Source: Trichoplax sp. H2 | Lineage: Eukaryota > Placozoa > Uniplacotomia > Trichoplacea | DNA length: 64,000 bases | NCBI GenBank assembly: GCA_003344405.1 | Contig: NOWV01000066.1 | Location: 62,001-126,000, forward strand | Direction of reading: 5' to 3' | In this document: positions 38,001 to 49,300 of the stretch, one piece after another | How the letters are laid out: every line of letters begins with the position of its first letter | How positions within the stretch are numbered: position 1 is the stretch's first letter | Made by a program: the position numbers and the translations under genes | Notes under the pieces: model-generated | The model's database searches: none | What the model saw: only the letters and a program-made list of their open reading frames with translations | What the model was told of the DNA's origin: nothing

Positions 38001-41000
38001 CATAGTAGATTAGCAGCCTGGTATTGCAATTGCGTAGGGGTTTCATACGATAAAGTCAACCATAGCTTTTTAGTAACAATCTATAGCAAAATGTAGAAGA
38101 CAAATAAGCTAGATTGCCACAGTATTGTAACTGATTTATAAGCCTGTGTCATTATATCGTATTATAATAAAGAAATAATTTAAATACAATCGTGAGATAT
38201 TTGTAAATAGTTTGGCGATAATTAATTATGAGCGTTAGCTCAAACAATGATACTTACAGTTCGTAATTAAAATAATAAATCAATTGTTTGCTCCAGAAGA
38301 CATATGTAGAATATTGCGGTATAACTAACCTTAAAAAAAATAGTGGACTTTCTCAAGAAACACAGATGATCAATGGACATTAAGGGTATAGTTGAAACCG
38401 AGTCGGATTGCACTGTGCGATCGTTGACTTGGGAAATATACATATCAAATGACTTTGAACCTATCAATGAAGGTCTTTTCTTATAGGTGGATGGTATAAC
38501 TGATTGTGTTATATGAATTAAATCAAGAACTGCTTCTGTGATTGGTCTAGAAATGGAAAATTCATCGATAGTGCAAGAAGCAGTTAAGAGAGCATCTAAC
38601 CATCCTGGTATGGTATCTAAAAATAATAGGAATTACATCGTAAGTATAAATGAACTCACATGCTCTGATACAATATTCATACAATCAAAGATAAGCCTAT
38701 TAGTACAACCGTTAATTGGATAGCGACCAGTATTTTGTCTCATAGAATTTATCGGAAAGCAAGAAAATTCAACAAGTAATCGGCTGGCAGCTGCTACGCA
38801 CTTAGCGCAGTCTTCAAACAGAGAAGATGTTACTATACACACGAACGAATTTAGATCATCTTCATTACTTGAGTGCACTGAATTTATTCTGTCACTTTCA
38901 ATGTTACCCAACTCTGAAATGTCATGATCGCGACGCTGAATAATTTGACTAAAAATGAAAAGCTCAAGAAAATTTAAGTACTGATTAATACAAGCTTCCA
39001 TTAAAGTTAATGAAGTATCATCCATAATATCGTTAGTGGTTACAGTCCGTGAACTTTTTAATAGAGTATTTAGGTCTTTGGAAGTACTAGTTTCGGTTCC
39101 GCCTTTAAAATGATCATAATCTTGCTGAGGATGTAATGTCATTTTACTAGCAACCTTTTTAGAGGTATCATCAAAAAATTGTGAACTAAAGTTGCCTCTA
39201 CCTAACTCATCCTGTTTGGGCATCAGTTCACTAGGCGCTTCCATTACGCTAATTTCGACGTGTTCGCGAGATTTTAAAGACGGCTGGATGTAATTCTCAT
39301 TGCCAGTCTCGCTCGTGAAAGAGTTCAGTGAAGAGGAATCGACAGAAGGCGACATGCTGGACTTGCCATTCTTTCGCGATGAGAAACGACCTAACATTTT
39401 ACGACGTCGACGTACTTTAAGTTTCATATTTTCCACTTTGGCAATATTACCAATATCATCACTTAATTCACGGCTACTATCACTTTCTATCTCCGATTCT
39501 GATTCACTATTTAAGCGATGAGATCTATTCTCATCTAAGCTATTAGTTTCTATTTCGCTATCGCTAGTCATTAATTGTTGAAATACTTTTTCAGTAGTAT
39601 TATCAACAGCTAACTGTAACGATTCTGCATCATCTGAGTCTGCAGGTTTTGCACCTCCGGGAATTCGTCTTGTTCTTTCGCTAACAGACAATGTTTTACT
39701 ACGAAATGGAGTACCTGATGACAAAATCGATGATACACTTGGATATCTTTGCATTTTACTTGTAATAGGATGTGCCAATGCATTTGAAGGCAATATATGA
39801 TTGAGTAACTTGGAACATAATACTATTCCGGAGTTTAATTCTAAAAATGATATATTACAGCAGGATCTATGCATTTCCACAATTATCATATACATTAATT
39901 GCGGCAAGTATAAGGTTTGAACGTCATTATCAGGATCCTATATTGACATAGAATACACAAAAATTTTGTTTGTTAGCAAATTATGGTTAACCATAAAATA
40001 AAGCGATGAGATGCTAGTAGCAATGGGAACAATCAGCTACACTAACGCTAATTTTTAATATACGTAAGATAATATCTAAACGCTCTGTTACTGAACGTAC
40101 CAAGTAAATATCCTGCAGGAAGCTAACCAAGGAAAAATATTCATCGTAAAATAATGAATCATCCATTATCTTCGGTATTTGAATTGATTCGCAACTATCC
40201 TGATCGTTGGATATGCTTTCTAACGTACTATGACTAGTACAAGAATGTATTGCTCTGCCTAAGTAATCCCATAAATAGTATGGCTCAAAGGTATTAAATA
40301 TTAAATTAGCGCTCTTGATAACCTCGTCTGCTAAATTGTTGCAATTTTGCAGCGTCGTACCAGACGATCGACAACGTTGTATATCAGCCAATTGCTTATT
40401 TTCATTTACTTTTAGGTATGATCTTAGTAAATTATGTACGTGATAAAGAAATCGTAAAGCATCCATAAGAATATCTTCCACAACTAATGTACCTATTTGA
40501 GACTTATCAAGTAAATTTAATACAACACGAAATGATCCCAAGACGCCACTACGTTCAGCAGTAGTAATACACCCTTTGCTGCTAACTACGGAATTATAGC
40601 TGTCATGTAGCATTTCTTTGACAGCAGCTACAACGTATACTTTACTGTAGGCACTGAAATACCTGCTATTCAAAGTATCGGGATCAACGCAAGATGTGTG
40701 ACCATCAGAGTCTTCATTAGAACCCATATTGCTTTTCATAATAGCTGCATTGACATTAGTGCCAAGCAACCAAGCATAAAATCTTCGATTTAAAGACATA
40801 TCTCGTCTAAGTAACACACTTAATGCAGACTTTAGGATAGCAACAGCATCCTTATCAGGTAGAGTGTTTGTATGAAATAAAAAGAAGGTAATCAAAAAGT
40901 CTAATATGTTGCGTTGAACCAGAATATTATTATCATGCAATGCAAGACAGACGGCATTAACCTATAAAATAGATTTAATACGTTGGTTAGAAAGTTACCA

Positions 41001-43840
41001 AAACAAAAAGTTAGCATTATTCTAAAAATATTACAATGTTCGCCATAATATCAAATATACACAATAATGATCACGAAGCTGATTCTTAATAATGACTACA
41101 ATAACGTACATGTTTTTTACAATAAAATGCCTCTAGTATATCTATAATTTTCAAGAATATATTTAAATAATTTAAAAATATGAATGTACGCCAAAGAAAA
41201 CTTACCACAACCGATGTATCATTGCCAATGACGAACAGTTGTTCACTGGCAGGCCGTTGTCTATCAATGCAGGATGTCATATACAGTAGTGCTGGCAATC
41301 TAACGGTTGGTGTAGAAGTAATACATTGCCAAATTCCGGTAAAAAATGTCATTGCGCCGAGCTTATTACAAGATGAGTCTAATAGTTGCTTTGTTCTGTA
41401 AAGAAGCAATAAAAGAGAGAGTAAAATTGCTTCAATAAATGCATCCATATTGTGTATAAATTGTTAATATCAACAACTCTGATCCAAAGAATCAATATAT
41501 GTTAGACTATACATTATATATTGTAACTTTTCAGGTTTATAAAAGCTATGCTAGTTAGAGTGTAATACCTAGTGAAGTGTTCGGAACCTTCTTCTAAGCC
41601 GGGTAACAAGCCTAGCAAAAGACCTGATAAAGCAGGCTGTAAGGCTTTACCAAGCGGTAAATAGTAATTTTGATAGAGGTCTAATAAAACGGGCTTGACT
41701 TGCATAGCTGCATTAGCTAATAATGGAAATAAGCCAGCACTGTATATGAATAAATCTAGAGCTAAACGTTCTATTCCGATTCTTTGAAAGATGACATCAT
41801 AAGTTTCTAGAGCTTTTAAATGAACACCACTAGGTAATGCAGGGTGGAGACATTGAGCCAGACGTTTACCAATGACTACGCGGCGTGGTAATTTTGTAAA
41901 AGTTGGATAGGATTGTATAGCCTATCGATAATTGAGAGAGAAAAATGATATCGTAAGACTAATTTAAGAATAATAAATAAAATATTATGAAAAATAGCAT
42001 TTCGTAAAAATTATTTAAAGCAAGAAACGTGAAATTTATACGCGATTGTTTAGCAGTTTCTGGTGGTTAATTTAATCAGCAGAAGTTTGCTCTATCATAT
42101 AGTATAATACATTAAGTAGCATATAAATCGAGTTATGTCTCCGTCGTACAGCTAGGACACATGTGTAGAAATCAAATTCCTATAAACTAGCCAGCAACAT
42201 GTAACAGTGAGAGACAGGATTCTACGTTTAGATTGAAAATAACACGTGCATCAACATTCCTCTTAGTCAATAAAGATTGGTGGTTTACGCCTTGGCTTAA
42301 ATGGTTATAATTTGTTATTTATTTATTTATTACTGTATTAGGACGATAAGTTATATTGTACTAGAAATTGTAATTTCTAGCGATTTTTACAAGTAACGAA
42401 TCTCTGTTTGTATTCGATATTGAGGATCATAATGAAGAAAATTAGGTAAGAAATATATGATGTCATGGAGATGTGTTATCCAATAGTCAATCATTACTGC
42501 AGCAAGTAACAGTTCTCTAGATTCAACACAAAACTAATCTAATAGCCATTAGATCTCACTAGCAGTCTCAAAGTATCAGTTCCACCTTATTTCAAATAGA
42601 ATTGGGTTATGTTATTACTACTTCTGTGATAAATTTAAGATACTATTGGCTAATCGACTGCTGTTATTAACGAAGGATTTTCGTCATTAAATTTATACCT
42701 AATTTAGAAAACTTTGCCTTGGACAAAACGCTACAACGAGCATTTACAAACAGCAATAGTTTAAATTGACTATCCTTGTAAATCATTAATGTTGTCCAAT
42801 TTTTCCTTTTTTTATTTTAACTGTAGAAGAATGCAGATAGAACTGGGGCAGATATCACGTTTCGGGATTGTTTCACAACAATCTCATACTTTAACCATCA
42901 GGTAAATCCTTTAACTAGTGGTATATACGACGATTTGATTGCCAGGAACGATTAAAATGAATTCTGCAGTGGTAATTTCATAAACACGAACGATTTCAGT
43001 CATTCTTTAGCAAAACTGAAAGTGGGTTACGGAAATGAACTTCAATAAATACCAGATTAATGAAAGTTGATAGCCAGATATGTTACTAATTGTAGATTTG
43101 TGATATGTACACAGACGAATCAGCTTGATTATTATAATTATTGTTGTGGTGGGCAACATCAATGGGGTTGATACTTGATTTAGCCTTGTAAGTACTGCAT
43201 ATAAGAGGTAATGCAAAGTAATATTAAGTTTCAGTATGTAAGAGTCGAACTATTTTAGCAGCTGTATTTTAAGGGGAAAAAAATTACACATTTGAAATGA
43301 TAAGAGATGAAGTTAATATCATTTTTGGTATGTCTACAGTAGGAGAGATCGATGACTTTTATTCTCTACTCTATCCTGCAATGAAATGTAGGAATATACG
43401 AGTATTACCAGATGGTCAATCAAAGTAGTCAAGCTTATTGATGAAATGAGATGTCACTGTTGCCATCAATATTAATCTGTTTTTGCCCTTATTGAAGAGT
43501 TATTCCTTCGTTTCCATCATCACTTTCAACTGCTTTCCGTCATTGGATATTAGTAGAATCTAGTGAATTTATTCTTCAATAGTGCGTCAATATCATGATG
43601 AATATTGATTTCCATCATCCAAGATGAGACAAGTAAAAGTATTGCAAATACTGAAGTTGGTTATTATTCTATTCCAGTGTAACACAGCATTTTTAAACAA
43701 CTTACCTTGATGACTTTGCCTAAAGAGGCTATTAAATCTGCCCATTCACTGGATGATTCAAAGCTCTTAAGAGCTTTATCCATAGCAGTAGCATACTGGC
43801 GATATCGGGCATTATTGAGTAATTGGTTATCTTCTTCCAT
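32079..43840 (-). CDS. DOP1: DOP1 (Dopey) family Golgi/endosome trafficking protein, complete
   Basis: Twenty-one exons on the minus strand: 43706-43840, 41569-41921, 41206-~41446, ~40041-40961, ~38683-39937, 38330-38616, 37925-38080, 37744-37829, 35059-37625, 34902-34984, 34716-34825, 34478-34597, 34249-34310, 34118-34173, 33927-34023, 33643-33695, 33451-33534, 33295-33353, 33094-33210, 32377-32500, 32079-32294. Apart from the exon 2/3 join, phases agree; total about 2,393 aa, close to the roughly 2,465 of human DOP1A. The Dopey N-terminal domain is unmistakable: [17 protein letters not shown] in exon 1, [20 protein letters not shown] and [10 protein letters not shown] in exon 2, [18 protein letters not shown] in exon 4. 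The conserved C-terminus is spread over small exons: [30 protein letters not shown] and [20 protein letters not shown]. The middle (exon 5) is acidic, serine-rich and probably disordered. DOP1 proteins, with Mon2, act at Golgi and endosome membranes in membrane traffic and organelle positioning. The start at 43840 matches family N-termini. Confidence 0.96.
41440..41575 (-). other. DOP1: DOP1 exon 2/3 junction without a usable AG acceptor
   Basis: Exon 2 ends ...HFTR with a GTATTACA donor in phase 2. Exon 3 coding resumes as DAFIEAIL, matching the family's TDALLLRL position. Between the last upstream stop in that frame (a TAA about 15 bases before the ATG of MDAF) and the coding start there is no AG. 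The sequence instead reads tgatattaacaatttataca, then caatatgg. A ttaac followed 10-11 bases later by AC resembles a minor-spliceosome (U12) branch site and AC end, which would pair with an AT donor one base inside the GT. A base-call error is equally possible. Confidence 0.4.
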
Positions 43841-46389
43841 GTTGGTTGGCGGTTGGATGTTGCCGTTTAAGGCTTAGAAGACACCATAAGGCGAAATGGA
43901 TGACGTATTACTTGGCTACTTTCATTGATTGATAAAATAATTTGCAGTTAATCTAGAACATGATGGTAATCCTATCCAACTACAGTAGCAAACTGTCAGT
44001 GAAAGAATGACTAGTTTGACTACTACTAGTTTACAAGAGATTTTGAGGTCAATTTGGACCAATTTTTTGCACAATCTCTTTTTCAATTTTCACCGATCTC
44101 GACTATTCCTAGCCAATGAATGACGCCAAGTTACCAACATACGCGTTGTCAATTCTCAAAAAAGACCAATCCAATAGGATATCAATGTTGGTAACAAGGA
44201 CGACTATACCTGTAGCTTTATTTTTTCTTTGGTCACAATCCACCAAAATTCAAATTAGATTTAATAATTGCAATAGAAGAGCGCCATTTGCGACTTTTTC
44301 ACAGGTCGAAAAATTCTTCAGCCATTGCAATATTGGGACAAAGAAGACAGTGTAATGACTACGACTGACATGGAGTGTGTCGCTTGTGTGTGTGTAGATC
44401 GACACACCACGTATTTCATTGGTAGCAATAAGGCACCGTATTTTAAGGTCATGTGGTGTACACAGGACTGTCTTGTGTACAATACTAACTACTGTATACT
44501 GTGCCTTACTACAGTACTGTAGAGTGACGTTACTTGAAGTGTGATCCTCCTGATCGAAGTGACGACACTAGTACCACGTAACAGAGTATTGGTACGTGCA
44601 CCATGCACCACGGACAATACTGCACTATGGGCGTTTTATTGGTCAAAAGCGCATTGGAGGCTTTTGGTACAAGAGTGTTGATACATGCACCATGGACAAT
44701 ACTGCACTATGGGCTTTTTACTGGTCAACAGCGCAATGGAGGCTTTTGGATCTTCTTTACCTTCGTACTGTACAGAACATGAAACTAGAAATCCACAAGG
44801 AAATGCTACGTCGATATCGCGTCGTATATCACTTGATCATTGGTCTCTTATGCCAATTAATATACATCAATCATGGCAGTCCATCTTATGAATGCATTAT
44901 TCTACAGCACCTCTATTTGCAAAATAGAGTATACCAAAAGAGCAATTTTCCAGTATTTTCTCCAGTAGTCGTGTGTTTAACCTCTTCTGCGAGTGTAACA
45001 CTTGGAACACGCAGCCATGACTGTATGACGTCATTGTTATTCCAATGCAAAAAAAACACAACCACATATCTGGCATCAAATAATGCCACCCTCTAGACTC
45101 ATCTCTATCGACATCGATGATCGATAGTAGCCTACTAAAGTCATAAACCATTCAAAAAAGAATAATAAAGTGATTGCTAATATAACCCTATCTCTAATCA
45201 GTTCACCCTGAGTCGTCAAGCGTGCTGCACTTGTGTGCTTTCTTCTTAGGTTACATGGATAGAGTGATGGGTAGAAAGAGGTAAATCTGCACATCACAGG
45301 CGACGTGGTATACGTAGTCGAGTACCAACAATCTTCGTCAATGCCGCTGTAACGTGTAAAAAAAAACCCATACATAGGCTATCATAGCACGACGACGTGT
45401 CAAAACCCCTCACATAGCCTAACATAGCACAACTTCACAAGGATGAGAAGAGAATTACTGCATTTGAATTGGACATGAAATCGACTAAACCATGTGCCTG
45501 CACAAGTGTACCTTTAGTAATTGCAATGCAAGATACTTTCACGTTGATATCTCACGCCATTCTACTACCTTCCTGGTTAAGTTTGCAACCTACCTGGCAG
45601 GCCGATAGCAATGCCTACGATATGTCTACGATAGAGAAGAAATCAATCCATGATTGAACTCCATCGTACATTGCAATGATTGATGATTAGCATAAAACAA
45701 CATACTATAGTTGCGCGGTATTGAAATGCCATGTGCTGCTTTATCATGCAGAAGTACACACAAGTAGCTTGTCATATTTCATAAACATGAAGAATTATAG
45801 TGCATGAAATTTTAATACTCGCGTATCTTTCCAACAGCCATTAGCATAATAAAACAACATTATGTTCAAGGCTAATTGTAACATAAATTGTAAAATTTAA
45901 AACTATCCATATACATAAGCTATCTTACAAAATAATAAGCGAATCGTACAATTGGGCAGATAATAGTACGCATTATATGATATTTATAAAATCCATTTTA
46001 TCTACTGATCTGGATCGTTAAATATAAAAGACTCGCGGGCTGCCTTTAAAGCACCACGAACGTTAGTTCGTATTGAATCAACAGCTATACAGTGCTAAAG
46101 TGTTATTTTTACTGCTTCAAAATTCCTTACCAGTAAAGGAATATTTCCAACTGTGAAATACTGTCAGAAAATCGAAAGTTGCGAATCGATCAAAATAGTA
46201 TTGACGATACTCAGTACATCTTATAGACGCACCTATAAAACGTATTAAACGGTATTTTTACTTCACTGTACATCGTATTTGTAGCTACATAACGTTAGCA
46301 ATTGGATATAAATTAAGACAATATTTCTTACGTTAGAAATACGTACATCCGTGAACTTAGTTTGTGCAAACAGTAAATTAAGCAGCTAA
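43841..46389. other. Intergenic between DOP1 and the mannose-6-phosphate receptor
   Basis: The presumed DOP1 promoter lies just upstream of 43840; no TATA-like element is convincing. Overlapping open frames at 44116-45375 on both strands (up to 166 codons) are compositional: they run through a tandem duplication and GTAC-rich sequence and show no domain. The segment 44400-44530 is rich in gtgtgt and tactgtac words. No RNA gene recognised. The receptor's 3' untranslated sequence should occupy the last few hundred bases. Confidence 0.45.
44586..44750. repeat. 82-bp tandem duplication
   Basis: Two direct copies with a period of 82 bp. Each contains gtgcaccat, ggacaatactgcactatggg, ttttattggtcaaaagcgca or ttttactggtcaacagcgca, and atggaggcttttgg. 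They differ by about 10%. The overlapping long open frame is a by-product of this repeat. Confidence 0.85.
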
Positions 46390-49300
46390 TTAAATATTTA
46401 ATAAATCGTCATCATCGTCCCTTTGGTATCTTCGAGTTTCACGAGAAAGTAGCCTATCTGAAGATCCATCATTTCCCTATATAAAGCATCAATACGGAAC
46501 AATTTATTAGCGCGAATCTTGGTAACACAATCAGAGTAGTAATTCGATCAATGTTGGGTATCGTGTCTATCTTGCAACTTACAGGTACATAATTGTAACC
46601 ATCCGGGGAAACACGCAAGACCATTTGTTTTAATTTGCGTCTATAAATTTTTTAACGAAAAAAGATTATTATACAAACTTCACCATTTTTACACGCATCC
46701 ATATGTACCAATACGGTACCTTCGTTCCCTTCTACAAATGAAGAGTAAAAATAAGGCTACCACAGCAATCGAAACAATAATAGCAGCTACGATTCCACCA
46801 TCAATTCCTCCTTGTGGAGCAGGTACGCTAATCAAAAGTGGCATTGTAAATTTCTATTTATTCTACAAAAAATGTGAGGTATAGAACTTCTATTTCTGCT
46901 TACCTTTCGCATACAGCTGACGTAGACCATTCAAAGTAATATTTACAGTCTCCCGATTCATAAAGAAATTTTGGGCTACCCTAAAAAATTGGAATAAAGA
47001 TTTGACTTATACGACATAATCAATAAAAGTCAGCTAACCAAACTTACTATCTCTATTGTACAGTCAACTTATTAATTTTTCATAATGATCATTTACCAAA
47101 GAATTTTGAACAGCACAGCTAAATAAAATGATAGTTGCAACATTTTTGTTTTTATCTTTGCCACATTTTTCGTTTGTTGGTAAGTGCATTTCAATAATAT
47201 CACCATCAACGTAAAACTTGCGATTTTGTGATGTATTCGGACCTCCAATCTTACGTCGGAAACCGGTGGTTTTTGTTTGGCAAACTGATCCACTCTTACA
47301 CTGATTAATATTTTGAGGAGGATTTAGATTATGGCAAACATTAAGGAAGTAAATGTAATTATCTCCGTTACTTCTACTTTCTGTAGCATTCCAGTTCTGC
47401 TGCACTTTCGTTAGAACGTTAAAGTTAAATGAAGGACTAGCAGCATTTTTTCCTGATATGATACAGTTATTTTCAGACGCTTGATATCGAGTACTAGGGC
47501 AAGCAACATGAGATCTCCAAGTAAAGTGAAATGTACACTTATTTTTATCGAATCTCAAAAAACTTGGCTTTCCAATGCCAGAACCGCATGAAAACTCTAT
47601 TACTACTGATGCAACATCGACGCTCGATTTTGGACAGACGCTTTTACCACCTGTGTAAGATACTAACAATTTTTTGCTATCACCACTGAGTGCTATTTTT
47701 TGCGATGATGTGAAAGCTAATTCAGTTGCTTGTGTTTCGGTAGATCCTAATTTACAAATTGCAGCATTTGAGGAACAACCAGGAGGCCCATTTACGATAG
47801 GACGACATAAATTAATCCAGTATTGGTTAAAAGATGAATCGGTAATTTTCCAGCTACCAGTTATTTGTGATAATGGGCTAACGTCATAAATTTTGCCATT
47901 CCTCTTGATCATACAATTTTGAGAAAGTATTGGACATGCAAAGTGTGTGTTCCAATCAAATTGATAGGAACACTTGTCCATTAATTTCATTAAAACCGGC
48001 TTACTATTTATCTCGTTTCTATCGCAAACAAAAAATATCGTTGATGAATAATGTCTGGTGTTATCGGATGCACACACTTCTCCATTCGTGTATTTTAGTA
48101 TCAATAAGCTATTACTATACGTTAATGACCTACTAGTCGCTAAACCTAATGAGATATTTTTCGAAGGAGTATGAAGGCATACACCAGAATTTGCACAGCC
48201 AGAAGTGCTGCTAGAGGTTTGACCATTTACAGGAGAGCAAACATTCAGCTCAATGGTATTACTGCCACTCTTAATAACATAATTATTATCCGAAAGTGTG
48301 AGGTGGCTAAGGGTGAAATTAAATTTTAAAGCTGGATCGTATACGGAACAGGTACTATTGTTGCTGACAATATTATTGCAAACAACTGATGTTGCCCAAT
48401 GAAATACGTATTGGCAATTATGAGGCAGTTCAGCTATGACTGGACTGCCAAGAGTTCCCTGTTGACATGAAAATACAATCTTCGCTGACAGTCTCTTGCT
48501 TGAATCTGATGGACAGCGACTGCCATTGATATAATTTAGTATTACTGTTCCATCCGATGCAATTGTGGGCTTTTGATAAGGTCTGCCAAGACTTAGCGGT
48601 GGATCTGTACCCAATTTCTTAAGGCAAATTCCAGATCCAGGCGGACAACGAACATTACTGATTGGGTTTAAAGGCCTACACAAATTGATGTAATAGCTGC
48701 CATTTTGGCCTCCGATCGTTACAGCTTCCCAGTTGTCTGTAGATTTAATCAATGGAGATAAATCTACTGAAGACCCATCAGGTTTCATAGCAACACACTC
48801 TACTTGTTGCTCGCAAGCATATTGAGTAGGCCAAGAAAAGTAATAAGTGCAATTATTTGTTTCGCTTACATAAACTGGATGACCCTTGCCTGCGTTACTT
48901 GAGCACACAAATGAAATTATTGTACTACGACGATATCTTCCTTGATGACACAAATCTCCACCAGTATAATTAAGGTATATTGCACCATCTTCATAGTACA
49001 ATTGTGCATTAGCATTGCCTCCGTTAAAGTGAAACTTTTGATCATTTTTCTTCAATTGGCAATTGCCGGAAGTGTTTCCGCAACTAGACACAGAGGTTGT
49101 TCCACACACATTTAAATTGTAAACGTGGTCCCTTCCATCAGTAACATTATAGCCGCTCGAAATACTATAAAGTGGATTAAAATCAAATACAAATCCAGAT
49201 AATGGATTAACAGCGGTACAGTTTCCGCTTACGCTAAGTGATAGCGCACACGCAGCTTCATGTATCCAAATGAAATTATAGTTGCATTGATTCTCTTCGG

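Noticed and set aside
35007-41401. Plus-strand open frames (60-89 codons) across the DOP1 gene, e.g. 37194-37463 and 41180-41401
   Set aside because: They are antisense to well-supported DOP1 exons and show no domain of their own.
44116-45375. Several open frames up to 166 codons on both strands between DOP1 and the receptor
   Set aside because: Overlapping on both strands, running through an 82-bp tandem duplication and palindromic GTAC words; no motif and no supporting splice sites.
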